Shown: positions 43,397 through 51,508 of the stretch, piece after piece | Position numbering within the stretch: the stretch's first letter is position 1 | How the letters are laid out: every line of letters begins with the position of its first letter | NCBI GenBank assembly: GCA_026418905.1 | Contig: JAOAAK010000030.1 | Location: forward strand, 1-58,163 | Length of the DNA stretch: 58,163 bases | Reading direction: 5' to 3' | Origin: Bacteroidales bacterium | GTDB taxonomy: Bacteria > Bacteroidota > Bacteroidia > Bacteroidales > DTU049 | Program-made: the position numbers and the translations under genes | The notes under the pieces: model-generated | Database searches by the model: none | Seen by the model: the letters and a program-made list of their open reading frames with translations, nothing else | What the model was told of the DNA's origin: nothing

Positions 43397-45556
43397 ATGA
43401 AGTCAATTTTTTTTGTTTTTTTTCTTTATTTTTCAGTTGGTTTAATCATCTCACAAGAGATACAAGATGATTCTATTAAAGAAGTTATTATTGTAGATTC
43501 GATACATCCTGTTAATAACAGTGTTTTTACTTTTTTAAATCTGGAGGGAAAAAAATCTTTATCTATCAAGATTTCTGATCAGTTTACTATACTTTCAGCG
43601 AAACAGCCAAGACATGTTTTTGCTCAAATTCCAGGGGTTTTCGAATACGATATGGATGGAACAGGAAATCAGATTAATTTCTCGGTGCGTGGGTTGGATC
43701 CACATCGAAGCTGGGAATTTAACGTAAGAAAAGACCAGATTATTACCAATACTGATCTTTTCGCTTATCCTGCCAGTCATTATTCGGTTCCTCTTGAAGC
43801 TATTGAAAGAATTGAATACATAAGCGGAACAGCTGCCTTGCAGTATGGTTCCCAATTCGGGGGCCTTATCAATTACGTGAGCAAAAGGCCTGATCCTGAA
43901 AAATTTTTTTCATACGAAAATTATTTTACCTTCGGTAATTATAAGTTTCTGGCAACTTTTCATCGTTTTTCAGGTAGCAGAGGAAAATTTGCCTACAATA
44001 CCTGGCTTTATCTTAAATCCTATGATGGTTATAGAGAATACAACCATTCTACTGGAAATGCTCAAAATATAACATTGTTTTTTTATCCGTGGAAGGATTT
44101 TATGATGCGTTTAGAATGGACTCATTCAGGATATCTCATTCAGCTTCCTGGGCCCCTCAACGACAGTATGTTTAGAGTAAATCCTCGAATGGCAACCAGA
44201 CAGAGAAACTATTACAGCCCTTCCATTCATATACCATCGTTGAATATTTTCTGGAAGATTAATCAAAACATTCAATTATTTTTTTGGACAGCTTACCTTA
44301 CTGGGTCTCGGAACAGTGTTATGTTCGACAAACCTGCCAATATTCCTGATACGGTCTCACAAAACACTTTACAGTATGCTCCTCGTGAGGTCCATATAGA
44401 TAAATATGGAAGTTATTCGTCTGAATTGAAGATTAAGTATTCCTATAGCCTTTTTCAAAAAAATCATCAATTCTTTGCTGGAGTTCAAAGCTTAATCAAT
44501 CGCACACGTCGCTTTCAGCAAGGCTTAGGAACAGCTGGCACTGACTATGATCTCACTGTCGTGAATTCAACTTGGGGTAGGGAAGTGCAATACTATACAG
44601 ACCATGTTGCTTTTTTCCTGGAGAATAAGCTTAATGTTTTTAAAGAATTCTTTTGGCAGTTTGGATTAAGATACGAGAAAGGAACTTCGATATTTAAGGG
44701 TAAGATAAATTATTACGACAGCGAAAAACTCAAAAATACTATCCCGCATGATTTTCCTCTTCTTGGTTCGCAATTGTCTTACAAGCCTCTGAAATGGTTG
44801 TTAATGTATGTGGGTTATTCACAAGCGTATCGTCCTGTTTTAATGAAGGACATTGTGCCAGCATCATCTCAAGAAATGGTCGACAAAAATCTTAAGGATG
44901 TTCGTGGGCATGTAGCTGAAGCTGGTGTCAAAATCGTCCTACCTTATTTCAAGGGAGAAATAACTTATTTTGACATATTGTATAAAAACAGGATGGGGTC
45001 CATAGTTCAGGAAGACTCTATGAACAACGTATATATCTTTAAAACCAATGTTGGTGATTCTAGAAATAAAGGGATTGAATTATTTGGCCAAATTGACTAT
45101 CATTTTACTCAGAAGTTTAAAGCTTTGGCATTTACATCCATTTCATATTTAGATGCTCGTTACATTTCTGGTATTTTAAGGAAAGGTAATCAAAACGTCA
45201 ATATAGCAGGTAATCGAGTTGAATCTGCTCCGGAATGGACTGTACGTTCAGGCTTCCTATTTTCTTACAAAAAACTGTCTTTGCAATTGATTTATACGTA
45301 TGTGGACGAAACTTTTGCTGATCCTTTCAATACGGTTGAACCCAATGTCAGTGGTACGGTGGGGTTAGTTCCTCTTTATCGTTTGTGGGACGTATCCCTT
45401 TCAGCAGAGCTTAGCAAAAACGTCACTTTTCTTATGCAAATTAATAATTTGCTTGATGAAAAATATTTCACAAAACGTCCACAATTTTATCCTGGCCCTG
45501 GAATTTGGCCATCTGAAGGGCGTACGTTGAGATTTACTTTGCATGTTAAAACTTAA
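43397..45556 (+). CDS. FecA-like TonB-dependent receptor
   Basis: A 719-residue outer-membrane receptor: signal peptide (1-19), a short N-terminal stretch, and a plug domain (about 75-175) with AKQPRHVFAQIPGVFEYDMDG, NFSVRGLDPHRSWEFNVR and LEAIERIEYISGTAALQYGSQFGGLINYVSK. The barrel ends NNLLDEKYFTKRP and EGRTLRFTLHVKT. The plug and lack of a carboxypeptidase-like domain set it apart from the receptor at 22340 and resemble ferric-citrate-type receptors. It begins six bases after the PorP/SprF-like gene. A ferric chelate is the most likely ligand, but this is unproven. Confidence 0.9.
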   Translation: MKSIFFVFFLYFSVGLIISQEIQDDSIKEVIIVDSIHPVNNSVFTFLNLEGKKSLSIKISDQFTILSAKQPRHVFAQIPGVFEYDMDGTGNQINFSVRGLDPHRSWEFNVRKDQIITNTDLFAYPASHYSVPLEAIERIEYISGTAALQYGSQFGGLINYVSKRPDPEKFFSYENYFTFGNYKFLATFHRFSGSRGKFAYNTWLYLKSYDGYREYNHSTGNAQNITLFFYPWKDFMMRLEWTHSGYLIQLPGPLNDSMFRVNPRMATRQRNYYSPSIHIPSLNIFWKINQNIQLFFWTAYLTGSRNSVMFDKPANIPDTVSQNTLQYAPREVHIDKYGSYSSELKIKYSYSLFQKNHQFFAGVQSLINRTRRFQQGLGTAGTDYDLTVVNSTWGREVQYYTDHVAFFLENKLNVFKEFFWQFGLRYEKGTSIFKGKINYYDSEKLKNTIPHDFPLLGSQLSYKPLKWLLMYVGYSQAYRPVLMKDIVPASSQEMVDKNLKDVRGHVAEAGVKIVLPYFKGEITYFDILYKNRMGSIVQEDSMNNVYIFKTNVGDSRNKGIELFGQIDYHFTQKFKALAFTSISYLDARYISGILRKGNQNVNIAGNRVESAPEWTVRSGFLFSYKKLSLQLIYTYVDETFADPFNTVEPNVSGTVGLVPLYRLWDVSLSAELSKNVTFLMQINNLLDEKYFTKRPQFYPGPGIWPSEGRTLRFTLHVKT

Positions 45557-45557
45557 A

Positions 45558-46136
45558 ATGATGAACAGTGGGAAAAGGTTCAATCGTCCGTATATTACCA
45601 TAGTTGTAATATTTCTCTTAACATTTGCATACGCTTTTATTCGTTACGTGACATTTGGCAACATGACCCCGGAAAATATTCCTCTAGTTATCACGAATAA
45701 AGCCATTGCTTTTACTTTGCCGTTTATTTTTCTTATATTGTCGATAAAATATGCTAACAACCGTACAGTAGATCAAACAAATCATGATGCTTTACGACAA
45801 ATGTCGTTTTTTCATATTATTTTGTCCATTCTTATACTTTCAAAAGATCTTCTGCCGAAATTTATCTCCAATGATTCATATTCATTTGATGGAAGTTTTT
45901 CTCTTCTTGGTGGGATCATCACTTATTTTTTGGTGCGTGGACTGAAAAATTATCAAACAATGCTTATTTTTTCACTGTTTTTAAAACTTCATATTTTTTT
46001 CATCGGATATAAAAATTGGCTAAATCCCTCCGTCTGGTTTGGTTACTTGCCACCAATTACCATGATCTGTTTCATACTTTTGATTGTGGCTGATGTAATT
46101 TTGGTGAGGAGTTATGTACGAATAAGGCAAGAATAA
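45558..46136 (+). CDS. Small polytopic membrane protein after the FecA-like receptor
   Basis: A 192-residue protein with five or six membrane helices, beginning MMNSGKRFNRPYITIVVIF. It has few charged residues inside the helices and a single His-bearing helix pair (SFFHIILSILIL and LKLHIFFIGY). I do not recognise the family. An in-frame ATG at 45543 would overlap the receptor gene by 14 bases; the ATG pair at 45558-45563 just after the stop is preferred. Position suggests a role with the receptor, such as inner-membrane handling of its ligand, but nothing proves it. Confidence 0.62.
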   Translation: MMNSGKRFNRPYITIVVIFLLTFAYAFIRYVTFGNMTPENIPLVITNKAIAFTLPFIFLILSIKYANNRTVDQTNHDALRQMSFFHIILSILILSKDLLPKFISNDSYSFDGSFSLLGGIITYFLVRGLKNYQTMLIFSLFLKLHIFFIGYKNWLNPSVWFGYLPPITMICFILLIVADVILVRSYVRIRQE

Positions 46137-46238
46137 AATCTTTTTAATATTGATCTTATCGAGTTTAGTACGAACAAAGTTGATTGGGCTGTTGATGCAG
46201 GGTTATTGCATTTTATTCGTACAAATTAAGTGTAGAAT

Positions 46239-47903
46239 TTATACTAGTTCGAATTTTTTAAGGTCTTCTTCGACTGTGCTAGTGGTGTTAATTTGAAATT
46301 TTTCTTGGAGGATTTTGAGAACGTTTGGGCTCAAGAAAGCAGGTAAGGTGGGACCAAGGTGAATGTTTTTCACTCCTAAATACAGAAGTGCCAACAATAC
46401 GATAACAGCTTTTTGTTCGTACCATGCAATATTATAAACGATGGGGAGTTTGTTGATATCGTCGAGACCCAGGACTTCTTTTAGTTTTAGAGCAACAGCT
46501 GCAAGCGAATAGGAATCGTTGCATTGTCCGGCATCCAATACACGTGGAATTCCGTCAATGTTACCGAGAGGAAGTTTAATATAACGATATTTAGCACAAC
46601 CTGCGGTTAGAATCACGGTATCAGGGGGAAGTTTTTGTGCAAATTCTGTATAGTATTGTCGTTCTTTATGGCGTCCGTCACAACCAGCCATCACAACAAA
46701 TTTTTTAATTTTCCCTGAATTTACGGCTGCGAGAACTTTATCGGCTAACGATAAGACTTGATGGTGAGCAAAACCACCTACGATCTGACCTTCTTCGAGT
46801 TGTAATGGTGGTTGGCATTGTTGTGCATGCCTGATAATTTGACTAAAGTCTTTAGATTTACCATCTTTTCTGTTCGGGATGTATGTAGCGTTTGGTAATC
46901 CGGTTGCACCTGTAGTATATATGCGATCTTTGTAACTAGCATTTTCAAAAGGAGGAACAATGCAATTGGTAGTGAAAAGAATAGGTCCGTTGAATTTTTC
47001 AAATTCTTCACGTTGTTGCCACCATGAATTACCGTAATTTCCAGCAAAATGGGTATATTTTTTAAAAAAGGGATAATAATGAGCTGGTAACATTTCGCCA
47101 TGAGTGTATATATCAATACCAGCATCTTTGCTTTGCTCAAGTAGTTCTTCTAGATCGATCAGATCATGTCCGGAAACTAAAATTCCAGGACGATTTCTCA
47201 CACCTAATGAAACCGTAGTGACTTCAGGATGGCCATATCGGTTCGTGTGAGCCTCGTCAAGCAAAGCCATCGTGCGAACCCCTTTCTCACCACATTCTAA
47301 AATTAGAGTAAGTAGTTCATCGTTTGAAAGATTATTTTTTTCTAGCGATGTAAAAACGCGATGTATGAAATGAAAAATTTCCTTATCGCTTTTTCCTAAG
47401 TGTAAAGCATGATATGCATAAGCCGCCATTCCTTTGACTCCATACATGAGAGTTTCCCTTAATGATCGATGATCTTCATCATAATCTGTGTTAACACCAT
47501 GTAATTGTCCAATTTTCAAAATTTCTTCATCTGACGTGGCAATCCAAAACGAAGAAGCAGGTAGTTGTTCAAGTGAAAAAGAAGGATCGACATCTTGTAA
47601 TTTGTTCAAAGCTGTCTTTTTCAACTCAAATGAACGATAAATAGAATTTATAATTGACTGAGGATCAAAATTGACGTTAGTTACTGTTTTAAACAACGAC
47701 TCTAAAATGAATTCATCGTATATTTGAGTGGGAACATCAAGTTTGTTGAGATGGTAAAGGATATTGCTTAGCCCTTTAACAGAATAGATTAGAGCATCCA
47801 TAAGTATCGCCAATTCAGAGTCTTTTCCACATACTCCTTGGGTAGTACAACCAATCCCCTTGGCTGCTTCTTGACATTGATAACAAAACATATTTGTTTT
47901 CAT
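46239..47903 (-). CDS. hcp: Hybrid-cluster protein, class I
   Basis: Hcp reduces nitric oxide (and hydroxylamine in vitro) with a 4Fe-4S cluster and an Fe-S-O hybrid cluster in the cytoplasm. The 554-residue protein has the N-terminal CX2CX8CX5C pattern (C7, C10, C19, C25 in [14 protein letters not shown]...VC), as in strict anaerobes. Hybrid-cluster ligands appear in [29 protein letters not shown] and DAGQCND. No hcr reductase gene is adjacent. Its upstream region carries a CRP/FNR-like palindrome and a second inverted repeat next to the start codon, suggesting control by a nitrosative-stress regulator. Confidence 0.96.
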   Translation of the reverse strand: MKTNMFCYQCQEAAKGIGCTTQGVCGKDSELAILMDALIYSVKGLSNILYHLNKLDVPTQIYDEFILESLFKTVTNVNFDPQSIINSIYRSFELKKTALNKLQDVDPSFSLEQLPASSFWIATSDEEILKIGQLHGVNTDYDEDHRSLRETLMYGVKGMAAYAYHALHLGKSDKEIFHFIHRVFTSLEKNNLSNDELLTLILECGEKGVRTMALLDEAHTNRYGHPEVTTVSLGVRNRPGILVSGHDLIDLEELLEQSKDAGIDIYTHGEMLPAHYYPFFKKYTHFAGNYGNSWWQQREEFEKFNGPILFTTNCIVPPFENASYKDRIYTTGATGLPNATYIPNRKDGKSKDFSQIIRHAQQCQPPLQLEEGQIVGGFAHHQVLSLADKVLAAVNSGKIKKFVVMAGCDGRHKERQYYTEFAQKLPPDTVILTAGCAKYRYIKLPLGNIDGIPRVLDAGQCNDSYSLAAVALKLKEVLGLDDINKLPIVYNIAWYEQKAVIVLLALLYLGVKNIHLGPTLPAFLSPNVLKILQEKFQINTTSTVEEDLKKFELV

Positions 47904-47906
47904 ATA

Positions 47907-47926
47907 TTTGGTATTTATATACCAAA
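47907..47926 (-). promoter_or_regulatory. Perfect inverted repeat next to the hcp start
   Basis: Arms TTTGGTAT (47907-47914) and ATACCAAA (47919-47926) around a four-base centre lie three bases upstream of the hcp ATG. The outer arm overlaps the predicted -7 element TAATTTTG (47923-47930, minus strand). A repressor bound here would block initiation; a hairpin in the leader is the alternative. Confidence 0.55.
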
Positions 47927-47941
47927 ATTATTATTATTTTA

Positions 47942-47959
47942 ATTTTGTAATCACAAAAT
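47942..47959 (-). promoter_or_regulatory. CRP/FNR-like palindrome upstream of hcp
   Basis: ATTTTGTAATCACAAAAT is an 18-base palindrome with one mismatched pair and the TTGT...ACAA layout of CRP/FNR-family sites. It is centred about 47 bases before the hcp ATG and about 33 bases before the likely transcription start. HcpR-type regulators of this family control hcp in many anaerobes. Confidence 0.5.
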
Positions 47960-48100
47960 GATAATTATCATATTTCTATGTTGTTAACGCTATTTACTTC
48001 TTTGTGGTCAACACCGATATTTTTAATTAGAGCATTTTTTTATTTTTTTAAAATTGTTTGATCGTAATCGTCAGAACTATTTCGATGTAGCTGGAATTTT

Positions 48101-48133
48101 TTTTGTTTTTTTTGGTAACAATAGTTACATTTG
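48101..48133 (+). promoter_or_regulatory. Predicted promoter of the tail-fibre-like gene
   Basis: TTTTG (48101-48105), a 20-base spacer and TACATTTG (48126-48133) precede the ATG at 48144 and give a leader of about seven bases. The longer reading frame from 48054 runs through this promoter and is therefore unlikely. Confidence 0.55.
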
Positions 48134-48143
48134 TAAAAAAATT

Positions 48144-49904
48144 ATGAAAAAAGGGGTTTGGGTCTTTCTTTTTTTTCAAGTGGTATTGCTTTATTCTCAA
48201 GGAATTTGCATATCAAATAATGTCTCCACTCCTGATGCTTCTGCTATGTTGGACGTGGTAGCTACAAATAAAGGGATTCTGATACCGCGCGTTGCACTCG
48301 TACAAACCACCAATTCAAGTCCTGTAACTTCACCAGCTACTAGTTTATTGGTGTATAACACGTCGAATGTAAACGATGTTACACCAGGATATTATTACTG
48401 GAATGGAGCGAGATGGGTTCGCTTGCTAGGTGATGATAAAGCATGGTTATTAAGTGGTAACAGTATTTCTTCATCGGATTTTATTGGAACCCTCAATAAC
48501 ATGGATTTCAGAATTTTTACGAATAATTCTGAAAAAATGCGTGTCACAGCAGGTGGAAACGTAGGTATTGGGACTACTAGTCCTGTTGAAAGGCTGCATG
48601 TTTTTTCAGATTTAAACGTAGACAAAAGTGTTGTGTATGGATACGCTACTCAAACATCTACTTCTACTGATTATAGAAACGTGGGAGCTCAAGGATTTGC
48701 TCGTGGTGCTAATTCTACATGGGGTAATGCCATTGGCATAGCTGGTATTGCAGATAAAGATAACAGCTGGAGAGCCATAGGAGTTTATGCTACATTGGCC
48801 AATTCTCTTCCTTCTACCTTTAGTTATAACACTGCTCTTTACGCAGATGGTGCGGGAAAGGGTAATTCAGCGTTGTTTATGGGTGGTAGAGTGGGTATTA
48901 ACAATACATCCCCATCGTATCATTTACATGTAACAGGTTCAGCAAGAATAGATACTTTTCTTGTCGTAGGTAACCCAACGGTATCTACCACTATTCGTCG
49001 AGCTAAAAAAGAATTTTATCTTACTAGCACCATAAATGTTCAAAATGGTTACCTTAATTCAGCTTCTTTAGGCACACTTGACATACCTCCTGGTGCAACC
49101 AGCATCACAGTGACACGTGTGGTATATGGCTTCAATGGTTATCATCAAGATGCTGATGAACAGCACGGTGTAATGGTAAGAATAGGATCTACAGATTTTG
49201 GATCCATATATGAGACCGGTGCCAATGGCTATGCAGGTGTGGATTGGATTAATACTTCCTATCATAATACTTCATTCACTACTAGTCAGAATGTTTATTT
49301 CCGAATCTATGATGCTAGTGATTTATTTGATGATAATTTTTATGTGCTGAATGCTTACATTTGCATCTACTATGAATATTCTGTTGCAGCTCAACGTGGA
49401 GATATTGTTGCATCAGGAAATATCTATGGACAGGGTATTTATTCCATAGGTCAATATGGCGACTTAGCTGAGCATTATCCCATCATACCAAAGGGAAATG
49501 AAATCATTGAGCCAGGACTTCTAGTGAGCTTTGTGCCAGAAAGTGAAGGAATTTTCACTCTAGCCACTCAAGATAATATTCAGCATTTAGCTGGTGTAAT
49601 TTCGGAAAACCCTACCATTTTACTAAATAATCCATCAGAGGGATATCCCATAGCTTTCACAGGACGTGTAAAGGTAAAACTCGCTCCGTCTGATCGCTTA
49701 ATCAAAAGTGGTGATTTTATTACTGTTTCTCCCATTCCGGGTAAGGGTCAGTTGGCAACTGAAGAAGGTTATGTTGTTGGTTATGCCATTTCGAATCAAA
49801 AACCCGGAGAAGATTTCGTACGTGTTCTTCTACAACCAGGAAGGTATTATAAACCTTCAGTTTCATCGAAAGACAACAAAAAAGGCAAATTTATCTCTCA
49901 GTAA
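48144..49904 (+). CDS. Secreted tail-fibre-like protein
   Basis: A 586-residue protein with a signal peptide (MKKGVWVFLFFQVVLLYSQG). A common Bacteroidota opening (STPDASAMLDVVATNKGILIPRVAL, then YYYWNGARWVRL) and a repeat NVGIGTTSP / RVGINNTSP typical of tail-fibre-like shafts follow. The last about 130 residues (GDLAEHYPIIPKGNEIIEPG, HLAGVISENP, IAFTGRVKVKL, KSGDFITVSPIPGKG) resemble the C-terminal domain of phage-type tail-fibre and peptidase-G2-like proteins. No T9SS sorting domain is seen. It lies next to tRNA-Val but no other phage genes are near. Function unknown; probably a surface fibre. Confidence 0.72.
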   Translation: MKKGVWVFLFFQVVLLYSQGICISNNVSTPDASAMLDVVATNKGILIPRVALVQTTNSSPVTSPATSLLVYNTSNVNDVTPGYYYWNGARWVRLLGDDKAWLLSGNSISSSDFIGTLNNMDFRIFTNNSEKMRVTAGGNVGIGTTSPVERLHVFSDLNVDKSVVYGYATQTSTSTDYRNVGAQGFARGANSTWGNAIGIAGIADKDNSWRAIGVYATLANSLPSTFSYNTALYADGAGKGNSALFMGGRVGINNTSPSYHLHVTGSARIDTFLVVGNPTVSTTIRRAKKEFYLTSTINVQNGYLNSASLGTLDIPPGATSITVTRVVYGFNGYHQDADEQHGVMVRIGSTDFGSIYETGANGYAGVDWINTSYHNTSFTTSQNVYFRIYDASDLFDDNFYVLNAYICIYYEYSVAAQRGDIVASGNIYGQGIYSIGQYGDLAEHYPIIPKGNEIIEPGLLVSFVPESEGIFTLATQDNIQHLAGVISENPTILLNNPSEGYPIAFTGRVKVKLAPSDRLIKSGDFITVSPIPGKGQLATEEGYVVGYAISNQKPGEDFVRVLLQPGRYYKPSVSSKDNKKGKFISQ

Positions 49905-49910
49905 GTCAAG

Positions 49911-49985
49911 TGGGTTGTACTGGACTCGAACCAGTGACCTCATGCGTGTGAAGCATGCGCTCTGAACCACCTGAGCTAACAACCC
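49911..49985 (-). tRNA. tRNA-Val (anticodon CAC)
   Basis: The minus-strand cloverleaf has acceptor GGGTTGT/ACAACCC, anticodon stem CATGC/GCATG with loop TTCACAC, and T loop TTCGAGT. Discriminator A; CCA is not encoded. Its 3' end is six bases from the end of the tail-fibre-like gene on the other strand. Confidence 0.94.
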
Positions 49986-50015
49986 TTACAGGCAAAAGTA
50001 ATAATTTTTTTAATT

Positions 50016-51278
50016 TTAATAAAATATACTTAACCCTATCCGTGGAGAAAGGCAACGACTTAAGTTGACTTCTTGAGGTAAAAATCCTTTTGTTTTGTAA
50101 AGCATTCCTAAATTTAAGGATATATAATTAAATGAAGAGATTTTTAGCGCCGGAAAATGATATTGTAATAATCCATCTACAGCAAAGCCAGTAAAAGGTG
50201 TCGAAGTGTTAAAAGACAAGTTTTGAGGTTGTTGCCAAATATGTATCTGAGCATCAAGAAAAAAGTGTTTAAAAAGTGGATATTGAGACATACTTATTCC
50301 AATAGCGGGAAACCACGTATGTTTGTTTTGGTAGCCGCGAAAATAGGTTGAAATATTCCATTTTTTCCAAGATGACCATATATGTAGTTCAATAAAATCG
50401 CCAAAAGGAGCAAGCATGTAACCTAAGCCTAAATTAATATGAGTTCTATTCAAAGTAAAGTATGGTATTCCCACAATTGATGGGTGCAATGCATTGAGGA
50501 AAGAACGAAAGCCTATTCTTCTGATAAATCTTTTTTCTTCATTGGTTAAATCATGATACTCAGTGTACCGGTAAAATGTCATATGTGGTCGATAGATATG
50601 GCGAGCAAAACTATAAACGTCGTGCCCGACGATATCACGATCAAGTTCATTGGGTTCTTCTTTGATGTTTACCTTTATTTTAAAAAGTCCTGAAGCAAGG
50701 TACTGAATCACTGAAATTTTTCTTAATAAGTATGTCCACTGCAAAATAGAATACCTTTCTTGTTGAAATGCCAGAAGGGTTTCGATTTGCTTGAGAAACA
50801 TGTAGTCAGACTCAAGCCCTGCGGAATGAAGACGAATGTAATCTGGAAGATGTGAATCTCTCAGTCGTTTTAGCGTGCTGTCAGCTACTCCTTTGACGTA
50901 GGCCGCGCCATATTTGTTGAAATAGGGTTGAGAAATCGAACCAATTTTATGGCGAGTTAAAATGGAACGATGGCCCTCCTCGTGAGTAAGTGGGATGAAA
51001 AAAAGTGCATCGAATAGGATTACGATTGTTGTATTTAAGTCCATTGGTAATTTTACTTTGTTGTATATATATCGACCAAACATGCGGTATAAGGATAAAG
51101 CATTTTCATTCATTTGACGCATAGTAAAAAGTAAAGCAGGACGATCCATGAATATGAAAGGATAATTGGCATGTAAGCTATCGTAATTATCCTGAGATGG
51201 AGAATTACTATTTGTTGATTCCTGAGGCCATAATATGAAACTCCAAGCAATGGAAAAGAATAAATGAAATAATTTCAT
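50016..51278 (-). CDS. HEEGH-containing exported protein with barrel-like C-terminal half
   Basis: A 420-residue protein with a signal peptide (about 1-18, MKLFHLFFSIAWSFILWPQ). The helical first half holds LTHEEGHRSIL (99-103 is HExxH) and, 53 residues later, HSAGLESDY with E156, a plausible third zinc ligand as in gluzincin-type proteases. From about 270 the sequence alternates in aromatic-rich strands and ends SPRIGLSIFY, with a terminal aromatic residue like an outer-membrane barrel. The ATG at 51278 lies just after a -7 element; an in-frame upstream start (51344) is less likely. I do not recognise the family. Confidence 0.65.
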   Translation of the reverse strand: MKLFHLFFSIAWSFILWPQESTNSNSPSQDNYDSLHANYPFIFMDRPALLFTMRQMNENALSLYRMFGRYIYNKVKLPMDLNTTIVILFDALFFIPLTHEEGHRSILTRHKIGSISQPYFNKYGAAYVKGVADSTLKRLRDSHLPDYIRLHSAGLESDYMFLKQIETLLAFQQERYSILQWTYLLRKISVIQYLASGLFKIKVNIKEEPNELDRDIVGHDVYSFARHIYRPHMTFYRYTEYHDLTNEEKRFIRRIGFRSFLNALHPSIVGIPYFTLNRTHINLGLGYMLAPFGDFIELHIWSSWKKWNISTYFRGYQNKHTWFPAIGISMSQYPLFKHFFLDAQIHIWQQPQNLSFNTSTPFTGFAVDGLLQYHFPALKISSFNYISLNLGMLYKTKGFLPQEVNLSRCLSPRIGLSIFY

Positions 51279-51286
51279 TTTTTTTA

Positions 51287-51294
51287 CAAAACTA
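51287..51294 (-). promoter_or_regulatory. Predicted -7 element of the HEEGH gene
   Basis: TAGTTTTG on the minus strand lies eight bases before the ATG at 51278, so a leader of about five bases is expected. It supports the shorter start. Confidence 0.4.
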
Positions 51295-51460
51295 ATTTCA
51301 TTCTTGCTTATTAAACGACACATTTTTGTTGTAAGTTGAAGCAATTTATGAAACTTTTTTCAATGGAATATGTGTGCAAATCGTAAGGAATTAATTCATT
51401 TTAAATTTTTTAATCCATTATTTTTTTCGGTCATACATTTTTAATGCATAGAAGTGGCAA

Positions 51461-51486
51461 TAAAAAAGCCCTCCAGAAGAGGGCTT
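51461..51486 (-). terminator. Rho-independent terminator of ppdK
   Basis: On the minus strand AAGCCCTC (479-486 side) and GAGGGCTT (466-473 side) form a perfect eight-base stem with a five-base loop, followed by TTTTTTA. It lies about 22 bases after the ppdK stop and is the clearest terminator in the window. Confidence 0.9.
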
Positions 51487-51508
51487 ACATCAACAAATAG
51501 GTGTATTC

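Noticed and set aside
46168-46222. Inverted repeat GTACGAA/TTCGTAC between convergent genes as a terminator
   Set aside because: Seven-base arms with a 41-base loop and no adjoining T-run; too weak to call.
48144-49985. Prophage or island integrated at tRNA-Val
   Set aside because: Only one tail-fibre-like gene is present; it has a signal peptide typical of Bacteroidota surface proteins. No integrase, no repeated tRNA 3' end and no other phage gene was found.
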